From positions 1-64,000 of the forward strand of contig CAYURI010000003.1 of the NCBI GenBank assembly GCA_964447275.1: a stretch of 64,000 bases of DNA, written 5' to 3'. A model generated the notes under the pieces. It searched no databases, was not told the origin of the DNA, and saw only the letters and a list, made by a program, of their open reading frames with translations. Shown here in pieces: positions 32,312-41,398 of the stretch (positions are counted from its first letter, which is position 1; every line of letters begins with the position of its first letter). The position numbers were made by a program, and so were the translations under genes. Source of the stretch: DAOSVX01 sp964447275 (lineage in GTDB: Bacteria; Bacillota_I; Bacilli_A; RF39; UBA660).

Positions 32312-32950
32312 ATGCTTAAAAGAATTATTTTTGATATCGATAATACTGTTCTTATTTCCAGAGAAGATATTCCTAAATGCCTTTTTATAGGATTAATAAA
32401 AAGCAAGATAAAACCAACAATTAAATTAATGAAACAAATTGGTCATGCTATGCAAGAATATGAGGATAAATTTCCAAAGTATGACAAAAAGGCGTTTATT
32501 GATTTTTTTAATAGCAAACATAATTATAACTTTGATTATCATTTTTATGACTCGTTAAATAATGCTTTTATGTTATATAGTAGGTGCAAACCTAATAAGA
32601 ATATCGCCAAAGTTTTAGAATATTTGAGCGATAAATATGAAATAGTAGCATTATCTAATTATTTAACTGAAGTACAATATAACAGACTTAAAAAAAGAGA
32701 CCTTGTTAAATACTTTAAAGAAATATATGGTGGAGATATGGCACTAAAACCAAATAAGGAAGCATACTTGATGGCTTGTGGTAATCATAAAATAGAAGAG
32801 TGTTTGTTTATTGGTGATAGTTTGACAAATGATTATTTAGGGGTAGAAAAAATTGGTGGTAAAGCTATTTTATACGACAAAAAAAATAAATATAAAGATA
32901 GTAATTATGACCGAATAAAGGATTTTATTGAATTAGAAAAAAGATTATAG
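32312..32950 (+). CDS. HAD-superfamily hydrolase
   Basis: 212 aa phosphatase-like protein. Motif I FDIDNT near the start (nucleophile Asp), motif II LSNYLT, motif III Lys in LKPNKEAY, motif IV FIGDSLTNDYLG. It resembles the YjjG-like group of nucleotide or sugar phosphatases; the substrate is unknown. The start may be ATG 32312 (MLKRIIFDIDNT) or ATG 32297 overlapping the transporter gene; neither has a strong RBS. Confidence 0.85.
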   Translation: MLKRIIFDIDNTVLISREDIPKCLFIGLIKSKIKPTIKLMKQIGHAMQEYEDKFPKYDKKAFIDFFNSKHNYNFDYHFYDSLNNAFMLYSRCKPNKNIAKVLEYLSDKYEIVALSNYLTEVQYNRLKKRDLVKYFKEIYGGDMALKPNKEAYLMACGNHKIEECLFIGDSLTNDYLGVEKIGGKAILYDKKNKYKDSNYDRIKDFIELEKRL

Positions 32951-32959
32951 GAGGGTTTT

Positions 32960-34057
32960 ATGTCATTAAAAGCAGGAATTGTTGGATTACCTAACGTTGG
33001 TAAATCGACTTTGTTTAACGCGATAACCAAGAAAAACATTTTAGCTGCTAATTATCCGTTTGCGACAATTGATCCTAATGTTGGAGTGGTAACAGTACCA
33101 GATTCTAGATTAGAAGTATTGGAAAAAATGTATATACCAGAAAAGCTTGTTCCAACTACTTTTGAGTTTACTGATATTGCTGGATTAGTTAGAGGTGCAT
33201 CAAAAGGCGAAGGACTTGGCAATAAGTTTCTTTCTCATATTAGGGAAGTTGATGCCATTGTTGAAGTAGTAAGGGCTTTTGATAGCAAAGAAATTATTCA
33301 TGTTGAAAACAATGTGGATCCAATTAGAGATATTGAAATTGTTAATGTTGAGTTAATTCTTGCTGACTTAGAAATCATTGAAGGAAGAGTAGCTAAACTA
33401 CATAAAAAGATGGAATCAAGCAAAGAAAAGCAAGATGCCTTAGAATATGAAGCATTAAAAAAAGGCGAGGAAGCCTTATTAAAGAACATCCCCTTAAGAT
33501 TAGTCGGTTACAGTGAAGAAGAAAAACAAATTTTAAAAGGCTACAACTTTTTAACTTTAAAACCACTTATATATGCTGCTAACGTTTCGGAGACAGAAAT
33601 TAATACTGATAATAATTATGTAACATCTATTAAAGAATATGCCGCTAAAGAAAACTCTATGGTAGTAGTTATATGTGCTAAGATGGAAAGCGAGTTAGCA
33701 GAATTAAACGATGTTGATAAGCATCAATTTCTAAAGGATTTAGGAATTGAATATAGTGGACTAGATAAACTTATTTTTGCTACTTATGCTCTTCTTGGTT
33801 TAGAAACATTTTTCACAGTTGGCAAAGATGAAGTAAGAGCTTGGACATTTGTAAAAGGGACTAATGCTAAAAAATGTGCCGGTATTATTCATACTGATTT
33901 TGAAAAAGGCTTTATTAAAGCTGAAGTAATGAGCTTCGCTGATTTAGAAACACTAAAAGATGAAAAAAAAGTTAAAGAAGCTGGTAAACTTCGTTTAGAA
34001 GGCAAAGACTATATAATGCAAGATGGCGATATTTGCTTGTTTAGATTTAATGTTTAG
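32960..34057 (+). CDS. ychF: Redox-regulated ATPase YchF (Obg-like)
   Basis: Universal P-loop NTPase of the OLA1/YchF group that prefers ATP and binds ribosomes. 365 aa with GLPNVGKST (8-16), TDIAGLVRGASKGEGLGNKFL, a coiled coil (about 130-200) and a C-terminal TGS domain (AWTFVKGTNAKKCAG ... DGDICLFRFNV). RBS GGAGGG before the ATG. Confidence 0.97.
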   Translation: MSLKAGIVGLPNVGKSTLFNAITKKNILAANYPFATIDPNVGVVTVPDSRLEVLEKMYIPEKLVPTTFEFTDIAGLVRGASKGEGLGNKFLSHIREVDAIVEVVRAFDSKEIIHVENNVDPIRDIEIVNVELILADLEIIEGRVAKLHKKMESSKEKQDALEYEALKKGEEALLKNIPLRLVGYSEEEKQILKGYNFLTLKPLIYAANVSETEINTDNNYVTSIKEYAAKENSMVVVICAKMESELAELNDVDKHQFLKDLGIEYSGLDKLIFATYALLGLETFFTVGKDEVRAWTFVKGTNAKKCAGIIHTDFEKGFIKAEVMSFADLETLKDEKKVKEAGKLRLEGKDYIMQDGDICLFRFNV

Positions 34058-34069
34058 GAGGAATTCAAA

Positions 34070-35281
34070 ATGAAAAGAAAAGAAATTAAAGAAAAAGCTC
34101 AAAAGATGATCGATGGTAAATTATGGGAAATTTGGAAACCGCTGCTATTAATAATGCTAATAAGTATGACGATATCGTTTATGCTAGATAAAGTATTTAT
34201 TTTAGCTTATTCATATGACTTCCTATCAATTAATGGCACTAGTATGGCAATAGATTTTAGTAATACTGTAACAACTTTTATAATGGCGCCAATAGGTATT
34301 GGTTACACTTTCTATATTTTAAACTTTGTTAGAGGCAAAAAGTTTTCTATTAATGATATCTTTAGTAAAATAAAATATATTTTACCAATTTGGGCCGCAA
34401 CTTTTATTGCTAGCACTCTCATTGGTGTTGGCTTTATATTTCTAATTGTTCCGGGCATAGTAATCTCTATGATATTTGCTATGATAGAATATATCATGGC
34501 TGATGGAGAACATAATGTTGCTGAGACTTTGAGGCAGAGTAAGGAATTAATGATAGGATATAAATGGGATTATTTTGTTTTTAATTTAAGCTTTATTGGT
34601 TGGATTATTTTATCAATTATTACCATTGGCATTCTATCAATTTATACTATCCCTTATATGACAGTATCAAAAGCTTTATATTATGAGGAACTAAAAAAAT
34701 TAAAGGAAGCCAAATATAAGATTTTAATTAATAAAGCTAATAAGTGTTCAGCTAATTTTAAAATTGTTAATTATGATTCAAAGTATGACAAAAAGGGCCA
34801 AACCCAAATATTGTTAGAAGAAAAGACTGCCGAAGCTTTTAAGAAATTGGTTGAATTTGTGAAAAACAATGGATATACAATAGATGCAGATAGTGGTTTT
34901 AGATCAAAAGAAGAGCAACATAAAACTTATGAAGAAACCAAAAAAGAAAAAGGCCCAGAATATGCAGCCAAATATGTTGCTCCATCTGGATACTCAGAGC
35001 ACCAAAGTGGCTTAGCTGTTGATTTCTGCCAATATAAAGATGATAAATGGTTGGATTGTAATGAAACGGACTTAAATTTACTAAAAATAATTCATGAAAA
35101 TGCAGCAAGATTTGGCTTTATCTTGAGATATCCAAAAGATAAAGAAAAGATAACTGGATATAAATATGAAGCATGGCATTTAAGATATGTTGGAGATGAT
35201 TTGGCTTTATATTTATATAAAAACAATTTAACGTTAGAAGAATATCACGAAAAGTTACAATCAGCCGAAGCTACTAAATAA
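34070..35281 (+). CDS. DUF975 membrane domain fused to VanY D-alanyl-D-alanine carboxypeptidase
   Basis: 403 aa in two parts. Residues 1-215 resemble DUF975: a short amphipathic start, then four to five membrane helices (about 24-45, 66-87, 105-138, 170-195). Residues 225-403 are a VanY/DD-carboxypeptidase domain with GFRSKEEQ (276-283), the zinc site SEHQSGLAVD (H311, D318) and YEAWH (E367, H370). Such enzymes remove the terminal D-Ala from peptidoglycan stem peptides. The reading frame is continuous across the join, so this is a real fusion or a membrane-anchored peptidase. RBS AGGAGG. Confidence 0.85.
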   Translation: MKRKEIKEKAQKMIDGKLWEIWKPLLLIMLISMTISFMLDKVFILAYSYDFLSINGTSMAIDFSNTVTTFIMAPIGIGYTFYILNFVRGKKFSINDIFSKIKYILPIWAATFIASTLIGVGFIFLIVPGIVISMIFAMIEYIMADGEHNVAETLRQSKELMIGYKWDYFVFNLSFIGWIILSIITIGILSIYTIPYMTVSKALYYEELKKLKEAKYKILINKANKCSANFKIVNYDSKYDKKGQTQILLEEKTAEAFKKLVEFVKNNGYTIDADSGFRSKEEQHKTYEETKKEKGPEYAAKYVAPSGYSEHQSGLAVDFCQYKDDKWLDCNETDLNLLKIIHENAARFGFILRYPKDKEKITGYKYEAWHLRYVGDDLALYLYKNNLTLEEYHEKLQSAEATK

Positions 35282-35286
35282 ATTTG

Positions 35287-35315
35287 TTTACAATATATAG
35301 CACTTTTGCTATAAT
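35287..35315 (+). promoter_or_regulatory. Promoter for rpsF-ssb-rpsR
   Basis: TTTACA (35287-35292), 17-bp spacer, TATAAT (35310-35315) preceded by TTGC. Confidence 0.75.
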
Positions 35316-35321
35316 ACGTTT

Positions 35322-35373
35322 GAGCTTAAGGCTCCTTGCTTCTTTTAGAAGCCGAAATAGACCATAAGGAGGT
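35322..35373 (+). promoter_or_regulatory. rpsF leader: probable S6-S18 autoregulatory RNA
   Basis: The leader contains CTCCTT (35332-35337), the stem GCTTC (35338-35342) with GAAGC (35348-35352) followed by CGAAAT, and AAGGAG (35366-35371), the Shine-Dalgarno of rpsF. CTCCTT can pair with AAGGAG, hiding the ribosome site. An unpaired CCG next to a short stem is the mark of the S6:S18 binding motif known from many Bacteria. Confidence 0.6.
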
Positions 35374-35379
35374 GAACTA

Positions 35380-35661
35380 ATGAATAAATATGAAATCATG
35401 TTTATCGTTAAGTCAAGTTTGGAAAGTGATACTTTAAATAAGATAACTGATGATTTAAAGAAAACTTTCGCAGATAAAAAACTTGAATTTAAAGATATGG
35501 GACAAAAAAGATTTGCTTATCCAATTAAAAAAGATATTAATGGTTATTACTATTTAATAAACGTTTTAGCAACAGCAAACGAAATTGAAGATTTCAAACA
35601 TAAAGTACTTATTAACGAAGATGTTATAAGACACTTAATTATAAAACTAGATGAGGAGTAA
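35380..35661 (+). CDS. rpsF: 30S ribosomal protein S6
   Basis: 93 aa, binds S18 on the 30S platform. MNKYEIMFIVKSSL and the conserved basic FAYPIKKDINGYYYL are seen. AAGGAGGTG precedes the ATG, inside the predicted regulatory hairpin. First gene of the rpsF-ssb-rpsR operon. Confidence 0.96.
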   Translation: MNKYEIMFIVKSSLESDTLNKITDDLKKTFADKKLEFKDMGQKRFAYPIKKDINGYYYLINVLATANEIEDFKHKVLINEDVIRHLIIKLDEE

Positions 35662-35664
35662 AAA

Positions 35665-36129
35665 ATGAATAAAGTAATTTTAATTGGTCGTTTAGTAAAA
35701 GACCCAGAATTAAAAACACTAGCTAGTGGAATAGCTAATGTATCATTTAGTATAGCAGTACAAAGAAGCTTCACTAACCAAAATGGGGAAAGAGAAGCAG
35801 ACTTTATAAACTGTGTAGCATGGCGTCGTCAAGCCGAAAACATTTCTAAATATTGCGTAAAAGGAACTCAAGTTGCTGTTGAAGGAAGACTTCAAGTAAG
35901 AAGTTATGATGCTCAAGATGGAACAAAAAAATATATAACAGAGGTTATATGTGATAATGTTACTTTCTTAGGTAGTAAAGGCGATAAGCAAGGTAATTTT
36001 ATACCTAGTGAAGGAACTGATAATTATGTTCCAGCTGATCAAGATATAAAAACTACTGATGTAACAGAAGATCCTTTTAAAGACTTTGGTGAGGAAATAG
36101 TTTTGTCAGATGATGACCTACCATTTTAA
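35665..36129 (+). CDS. ssb: Single-stranded DNA-binding protein
   Basis: 154 aa with an OB fold (1-105: MNKVILIGRLVKDPEL, FINCVAWRRQAENISKY) and a disordered linker ending in the acidic tip DDDLPF, which recruits replication and repair partners. Located between rpsF and rpsR as in other Firmicutes; 3 bases after rpsF. Confidence 0.96.
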   Translation: MNKVILIGRLVKDPELKTLASGIANVSFSIAVQRSFTNQNGEREADFINCVAWRRQAENISKYCVKGTQVAVEGRLQVRSYDAQDGTKKYITEVICDNVTFLGSKGDKQGNFIPSEGTDNYVPADQDIKTTDVTEDPFKDFGEEIVLSDDDLPF

Positions 36130-36142
36130 AGGAGGAAAATAG

Positions 36143-36358
36143 ATGGCAGAATTTTATCGTAAGAAAAAAAGAGTATGTCAAATGTGTTTAGGAAAAAGCG
36201 TTGATTACAAAGATACTATGATTGTAACAAAATATATAAATGAAAAAGGCAAAATACTTCCAAGAAGAGTAACGGGAGCATGCGCTAAACATCAAAGACA
36301 TATTGCAAAAGAAATTAAAAGAGCCAGATTTATGGCATTAATACCTTATGTTAAATAA
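36143..36358 (+). CDS. rpsR: 30S ribosomal protein S18
   Basis: 71 aa basic protein, partner of S6. It keeps a two-Cys segment near the N-terminus (VCQMCLGKS) like zinc-type S18 and the C-terminal RHIAKEIKRARFMALIPY. RBS AAGGAGG. Last gene of the operon; its stop lies in the terminator stem. Confidence 0.96.
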   Translation: MAEFYRKKKRVCQMCLGKSVDYKDTMIVTKYINEKGKILPRRVTGACAKHQRHIAKEIKRARFMALIPYVK

Positions 36359-36366
36359 GGTTTTTT
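36343..36366 (+). terminator. Intrinsic terminator overlapping the rpsR end
   Basis: ACCTTAT (36343-36349), loop GTTAA, ATAAGGT (36355-36361), then T to 36366. The rpsR TAA lies in the right arm. Confidence 0.75.
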
Positions 36367-36379
36367 AATGCCTCAATTT

Positions 36380-36408
36380 TTGATTTTATCGTTTTTTTTT
36401 GTTATAAT
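36380..36408 (+). promoter_or_regulatory. Promoter for the DHH-rplI-dnaB operon
   Basis: TTGATT (36380-36385), 17-bp spacer, extended -10 TGTTATAAT (36400-36408). Confidence 0.7.
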
Positions 36409-36428
36409 TATTTTTAGTAGGTGGATAT

Positions 36429-37385
36429 ATGATTGACTATAATAGAATTGTTAAAAGAATTAAAAAAAGTGAAAACATATTCGTTATGGGTCATAGAGCT
36501 ATAGACTTTGATTCTTTAGGCTCTTGTCTAGCTATTAGTGAGTTATCAGAAAGACTAAAAAAGAAGTGCTATATTATTTTAGAAGACGCCAAGTTAGAAG
36601 AAGGTATTAAAAAAAGTCTAGAATATTTAAAAGAATATAGCGATAAATATAAAATTGGTAAATTAAGTGATTATAATGATAGGATAAAAAAAGGTTCTTT
36701 GCTTGTTATAGTAGATACTTATTCTGAAAAAAGAACGCAATCACCAAAGTTACCTAATCTTATTAATAATAAAATTTATATCGATCATCATTTGTTTGGT
36801 AATCCGATAGATGATAATTATTTTATTAGTACTAAAGTATCTAGCAACTGCGAAATGCTAGTTCATCTATTCATCAAAAAGCAAATGCGCATTAACAAAT
36901 ATGTAGCAACAATAATGCTAGCTGGTATTGATATTGATAGTAATGGTTTTGGTATTAAGACTACCGAAAAAACTCATGAAGCGGCTGCTTATTTGCATCA
37001 TTGTGGAGCAGAACTAAATATTGCCAACAGTTTTTCTAAAACTAAATTAGCTGATTATATAAAAATTCAAAAAATAATTTTTAAAACTAAGTTTTATCGC
37101 AAAAAATATGCTATAGTAATAGGTAACCGTGATACTATATATGAAAGGAAAAATTTAGCCATTATATCTGATACATTATTAATGTTTGATAACGTTTCTG
37201 TTTCAATCGCAATTGGCTACCTAGGAAAAAGATTGGTAGGAGTAAGCGCTAGGAGTACAGAGTATAATGTTGAAGAATTAATGCAAAAATTTGGTGGTGG
37301 CGGAAGTAAAAACAATGCCGCTTGTCAAATTGAAAATAAGACTTTGAAAGAGGTATATAAATTAATTAAGGGGGAATTGAAATGA
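36429..37385 (+). CDS. Stand-alone DHH/DHHA1 phosphodiesterase at the gdpP locus
   Basis: 318 aa. DHH domain with GHRAIDFDSLG (about 21-31), VDTYS and IDHH (about 117-120), then a DHHA1 domain ending in KFGGGGSKNNAACQI. In most Firmicutes the gene before rplI and dnaC is gdpP, a c-di-AMP phosphodiesterase with two membrane helices, PAS and degenerate GGDEF before DHH. Here only the DHH-DHHA1 part exists, as in the soluble Pde2/DhhP enzymes. Likely substrate is c-di-AMP or its product pApA; that is inference. It overlaps rplI by 4 bases. Confidence 0.85.
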   Translation: MIDYNRIVKRIKKSENIFVMGHRAIDFDSLGSCLAISELSERLKKKCYIILEDAKLEEGIKKSLEYLKEYSDKYKIGKLSDYNDRIKKGSLLVIVDTYSEKRTQSPKLPNLINNKIYIDHHLFGNPIDDNYFISTKVSSNCEMLVHLFIKKQMRINKYVATIMLAGIDIDSNGFGIKTTEKTHEAAAYLHHCGAELNIANSFSKTKLADYIKIQKIIFKTKFYRKKYAIVIGNRDTIYERKNLAIISDTLLMFDNVSVSIAIGYLGKRLVGVSARSTEYNVEELMQKFGGGGSKNNAACQIENKTLKEVYKLIKGELK

Positions 37386-37822
37386 AAGTAATTCTATTAA
37401 AAGATGTACCAAAGCAAGGAAAGAAAGAACAAATAATCGAAGTTAGTGATGGATATGCACATAATTATTTAATCAAAAATAACTTGGCAATCATTGCTAA
37501 TGAAAGCAATGTTTCTAAACTGAAAAGAGATTTAGAAAATCGCAAAGCTAATGAAAAAGAATTAATCATAGAAATGAAAGAATTAAAAACCAAATTAGAA
37601 AAAGAGAAATTAGCATTTAAAGTTAAAGTTGGTGAAAAAGACAAAGTATTTGGTAGTGTTTCTCATAAACAAATTATTTTGCTTTTAAAAGATAAAGGCT
37701 ATAATATAAAAAAAGAACAAATCGAAATTCCTAATTTAATCAATAGTTTAGGTACTCATGAGATAAATATTCATCTTCATAAAGAAGTAATAGCTAAATT
37801 ATTAATTAGTGTTTCAAAGTAA
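37382..37822 (+). CDS. rplI: 50S ribosomal protein L9
   Basis: 146 aa. N-terminal domain VILLKDVPKQGKKEQIIEVSDGYAHNYLI, a long connecting helix (50-75) and a C-terminal domain (FGSVSHKQI ... GTHEINIHLHKEV). RBS GGGGAATTGA at the end of the DHH gene. The rplI-dnaB order is conserved in Bacillota. Confidence 0.96.
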   Translation: MKVILLKDVPKQGKKEQIIEVSDGYAHNYLIKNNLAIIANESNVSKLKRDLENRKANEKELIIEMKELKTKLEKEKLAFKVKVGEKDKVFGSVSHKQIILLLKDKGYNIKKEQIEIPNLINSLGTHEINIHLHKEVIAKLLISVSK

Positions 37823-37834
37823 GGAAGTGATCTT

Positions 37835-39184
37835 ATGGCAATAAGGCAAATACCTCAAAATACTGAAGCAGAAATGGCTGCACTAGGATCAGCTTTTTTA
37901 TCAGTAGCAGCAAAAGATAAAGTGTGTGAAGAATTAACTGAAGAAATGTTTTACTTAGATAGTCATAAAAAGATTTTTGAGGCAATCAAAGAATTATATG
38001 AAGAAGGTATTCCTCTTGATATAACAACATTAAAAGAAAAACTATCAAAAAATAAAAATTTAGAAGCCATTGGTGGTATTGAATATTTAACAGAAATAAT
38101 TGACTCTGTAGCAACTGCTAGTAATATTGAACATTATATAAACATTGTTAAAGAAAAACATTTATTAAGAAGCATTATTGATGTTTCAACTAATATTATT
38201 ACTAGTGCTTACGAATCGAAAGAAGATATAAACGAGGTTATTGATAAAGCTGATCGTGATTTTTCTAATGTTATTAAAAATCGTAAAACTGGTGAGTTTG
38301 TAAAAATAAGCGAAGTATTAAGAAGAGCGCAAGAAGACTTAGAAAGGCTTGCTAAAAATAAAAGCGATATAACAGGATTGGCAACTGGCTTTTATAGTTT
38401 AGATAAAATAACTAGTGGGTTGCAACCTAATACTTTAATAATTTTAGCGGCTAGACCAGCAATGGGGAAAACTACTTTAGGATTAAATATTGCTACTAAT
38501 GTAGCGTTAACAAGTAAAAAAGCCGTAGCAATATTCAGTATGGAAATGGGTGCTGAGCAATTGGTTATGTCAATGATTGCTTCTGTTGGTGGGATTGATT
38601 CATTTAAACTTCGTACCGGAAGACTAGAACACAATGATTGGAAAAGAGTTAATGAAGCCATAAGCGAACTCGCTGATGCTAAGCTTTATATTGAAGATGC
38701 ATCTGGTATGACAGTGTCAGAAATAAGAGCTAAATGTCGTCGTTTAGCTAATTCAGCTGATGGACTTTCTTTAGTTGTTATCGACTACCTACAGCTAATT
38801 GCTGGAAGCGCTAGATATGCAGGGCAAAGACAACAAGAAGTATCAGAAATATCAAGAGCCTTAAAAACTTTAGCAATGGAACTTCATATTCCAATTATTG
38901 CTTTAGCACAGTTATCAAGAAGCCCAGAACTAAGAGAAAACAAACGACCAAATCTAAGTGATCTAAGAGAAAGTGGTTCAATTGAACAAGATGCTGACAT
39001 TGTTGCTTTCTTATATCGTGATGACTATTATAATAAACCAAATGAAATGAGTAATAATTCTTTAACAGAAATAATCATTGGTAAGCATCGTAATGGAACA
39101 ACCGGAACGATCAACCTATTATTTGAAAAGAATATGAGTAATTTTAGAAATTATATGGATACTGAACCTTCAGAAGGAGAATAA
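37835..39184 (+). CDS. dnaB: Replicative DNA helicase DnaB (DnaC in Bacillus)
   Basis: 449 aa hexameric 5'-3' helicase. The N-terminal DnaB domain (IPQNTEAEMAALGSAFL) is followed by a RecA-like motor with Walker A ARPAMGKTTL (about 207-216), Walker B LVVIDYLQLI and SIEQDADIVAFLYRDDYY. 12 bases after rplI, RBS AAGGAAGTGA. No intein is seen. Confidence 0.97.
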   Translation: MAIRQIPQNTEAEMAALGSAFLSVAAKDKVCEELTEEMFYLDSHKKIFEAIKELYEEGIPLDITTLKEKLSKNKNLEAIGGIEYLTEIIDSVATASNIEHYINIVKEKHLLRSIIDVSTNIITSAYESKEDINEVIDKADRDFSNVIKNRKTGEFVKISEVLRRAQEDLERLAKNKSDITGLATGFYSLDKITSGLQPNTLIILAARPAMGKTTLGLNIATNVALTSKKAVAIFSMEMGAEQLVMSMIASVGGIDSFKLRTGRLEHNDWKRVNEAISELADAKLYIEDASGMTVSEIRAKCRRLANSADGLSLVVIDYLQLIAGSARYAGQRQQEVSEISRALKTLAMELHIPIIALAQLSRSPELRENKRPNLSDLRESGSIEQDADIVAFLYRDDYYNKPNEMSNNSLTEIIIGKHRNGTTGTINLLFEKNMSNFRNYMDTEPSEGE

Positions 39185-39185
39185 G

Positions 39186-40634
39186 ATGTCATTCAAAAAT
39201 ATTTTTATTACATCAGTTATAACCATTTTAATTACCATCTTGGTATTTCTAGTGGGATTTACAAAAGAAACAAGTTTAAATCCTGTTAGTGTTTACCAGG
39301 TTTATTTAGATGGTCAAAAAATTGGTTTAATTCGTGATAAAGATAAATTATATGACTTAATTAATAAAGAAGGTCAAGACATTAAAGAAAGATATAATGT
39401 TGATCAAGTATATCCACCTAATGGTTTAGAAATAACTAAATATATAACTTATGATGAAAAAATATCTAGTGCATCAGAAATATATCGTAAAATAAAAGAA
39501 AAAGAATCATTTACGATAGTGGCTTATACTGTTACTATTAAACCCAAAGATAGCGAAGCAACGAAGATATATGTTTTAAATAGTGAAGACTTTGAAACGG
39601 CCGTCAACTCTTTAGTTTATGCTTTTATTCCTAAAAAGGATTATGAAGCATTCGTTAATAATACGCAAAAGGAAATTGAAACAACTGGAGAAATTATTCA
39701 AGAAATGTATTTTAATGAAACAGTAACAATCAAGGAATCTTATGTTAATGCTGAAGAAAAAATATTTTTAAACGCTGACGATTTAAGCCAGTATTTACTT
39801 TTTGGTACCACTGAAAAACAGAAAACCTATGTTGTAAAATCTGGTGAAGATATTGCTACTATTGCTTATAATCATCAATTAAACACTCAAGAGTTTTTAA
39901 TTGCCAATCCAACTTTTGCTAGTGAAAACCAATTATTATCACCAGGTCAAATTGTTAATATTGGCCTTTTAGATCCTGTGGTTGGTCTTGTTTATAAAAA
40001 GCACGTTGTTGCTGACGAAGAAAAAGCGTTTGATACAGAGTATGAATACAGCGCTAGTTTATCTTCAGGAGCAAAATATGTTAAGCAAAATGGTGAAAAC
40101 GGTATAACGAGAAATACTCAAGAAGTCACTTATCTTAACGGCGATGTTGTTGATGTCGAATTCGGTGTTGAAGTTGAAATAAAACCAGCTATTCCTAAAA
40201 TAATTGTTAGGGGCTTACAAGGAACTGTATCACCAAATGATAATGGTGCTTGGAAATGGCCAACTGTATCGCCATATAGCATTACTAGTCCTTATGGTTA
40301 TCGCTGGGGAGATTTTCATAGAGCAATCGATATTGCTGGTCGCCACGGTTCACCAATTATGGCAATTGAAGCTGGCATTGTAATTTTTTCTGGGCGTCAA
40401 TCAAAAGGCGGTAATGTTATTCAAATAGATCACTTAAATGGTTACTTCTCTGAGTATGCCCATCTTGATGAAAGATATGTTAAAGTAGGCGATACTGTAA
40501 AAAGAGGCAATGTTATTGGTACGATGGGTAAAACTGGTTTTGCAACCGGAACACACTTACATTTTGGAATCTGGGTAGGGATGCCTTGGGGTGGTGGTAG
40601 CTATACAATTAATCCTTTAAAGCTATATCAATAA
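39186..40634 (+). CDS. Membrane-anchored LysM-G5-M23 peptidoglycan endopeptidase
   Basis: 482 aa. An N-terminal membrane helix (about 7-25), an unassigned region (25-215), LysM (about 217-262: YVVKSGEDIATIAYNHQLN ... LLSPGQIVNIG), a G5 domain (about 275-345) and an M23 metallopeptidase (about 360-482) with HRAID and HLHFGIW as zinc ligands. All key residues are present, so it should cut stem-peptide cross-links. It follows dnaB by 1 base. Wall hydrolases with this layout are common in Bacillota near yycJ. Confidence 0.9.
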   Translation: MSFKNIFITSVITILITILVFLVGFTKETSLNPVSVYQVYLDGQKIGLIRDKDKLYDLINKEGQDIKERYNVDQVYPPNGLEITKYITYDEKISSASEIYRKIKEKESFTIVAYTVTIKPKDSEATKIYVLNSEDFETAVNSLVYAFIPKKDYEAFVNNTQKEIETTGEIIQEMYFNETVTIKESYVNAEEKIFLNADDLSQYLLFGTTEKQKTYVVKSGEDIATIAYNHQLNTQEFLIANPTFASENQLLSPGQIVNIGLLDPVVGLVYKKHVVADEEKAFDTEYEYSASLSSGAKYVKQNGENGITRNTQEVTYLNGDVVDVEFGVEVEIKPAIPKIIVRGLQGTVSPNDNGAWKWPTVSPYSITSPYGYRWGDFHRAIDIAGRHGSPIMAIEAGIVIFSGRQSKGGNVIQIDHLNGYFSEYAHLDERYVKVGDTVKRGNVIGTMGKTGFATGTHLHFGIWVGMPWGGGSYTINPLKLYQ

Positions 40635-41398
40635 TGAAAGCAATGATATTAGCAAGTGGCTCCAAGGGAAATGCTACTTATGTTGAAACTAAAGAATTTA
40701 AAATTTTAATCGATTTAGGTGTAAGTGTAAAATATATTAATCAAGAATTAAAAAAAATAAATATTGATATCGATGATATTAATTACATATTAATTACTCA
40801 TCTACATATTGATCATATAAAATATATTGAAAATTTTGGCAAAGATCATAAAGCCCAAATATGTGTAACTCCTAAAATGCACAAAGAATTAAAAAGGCTT
40901 AATCCTGACTTGAATTATCTTATTTATGAAGGTGATTTGCTTTTTAATGACTTAAGTATTGAAATAATTAATACTAGCCATGATAGTACTGATTCCAGGG
41001 GTTTTTTAATAACAGAAACTGAATCTTCTTTAGTCTATATAACTGATACTGGTTATTTAAATCAAAGATATTTTAACAAAATTAAAAATAAAAACTTGTA
41101 TATAGTTGAGAGTAACCATGATCCTAAAATGTTAAGAGAAGGAAAATATCCTTTGTGGTTACAAAGAAGAATATTATCCGCCGAAGGGCATTTATGTAAT
41201 GAAGATACCGCTACATACTTAGCAAAGTTAATTGGTGATGATACTAAAAAAGTTGTTTTAGCTCATTTAAGCGAAGAAAATAATAATGAAGATATTGCTT
41301 TAGAAACATTTTTAAATAAAATGAAAGAATACGATATCAATTTTAAGAATGTTTCTTGTGCCAGACAAAATGAAGTAAGTGAGATAATTATAATATGA
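40634..41398 (+). CDS. yycJ: Metallo-beta-lactamase-fold hydrolase YycJ/WalJ-like
   Basis: 254 aa. MILASGSKGNATYVET opens the family; the metal motif is THLHIDH (THxHxDH), with further ligands in NTSHDSTDS and TDTGYL. WalJ homologues are 5'-3' exonucleases linked to replication and to the WalRK locus, but no WalRK genes are next to it here. Its start overlaps the M23 gene stop by 1 base. rlmH follows, as in many Firmicutes. Confidence 0.9.
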   Translation: MKAMILASGSKGNATYVETKEFKILIDLGVSVKYINQELKKINIDIDDINYILITHLHIDHIKYIENFGKDHKAQICVTPKMHKELKRLNPDLNYLIYEGDLLFNDLSIEIINTSHDSTDSRGFLITETESSLVYITDTGYLNQRYFNKIKNKNLYIVESNHDPKMLREGKYPLWLQRRILSAEGHLCNEDTATYLAKLIGDDTKKVVLAHLSEENNNEDIALETFLNKMKEYDINFKNVSCARQNEVSEIIII

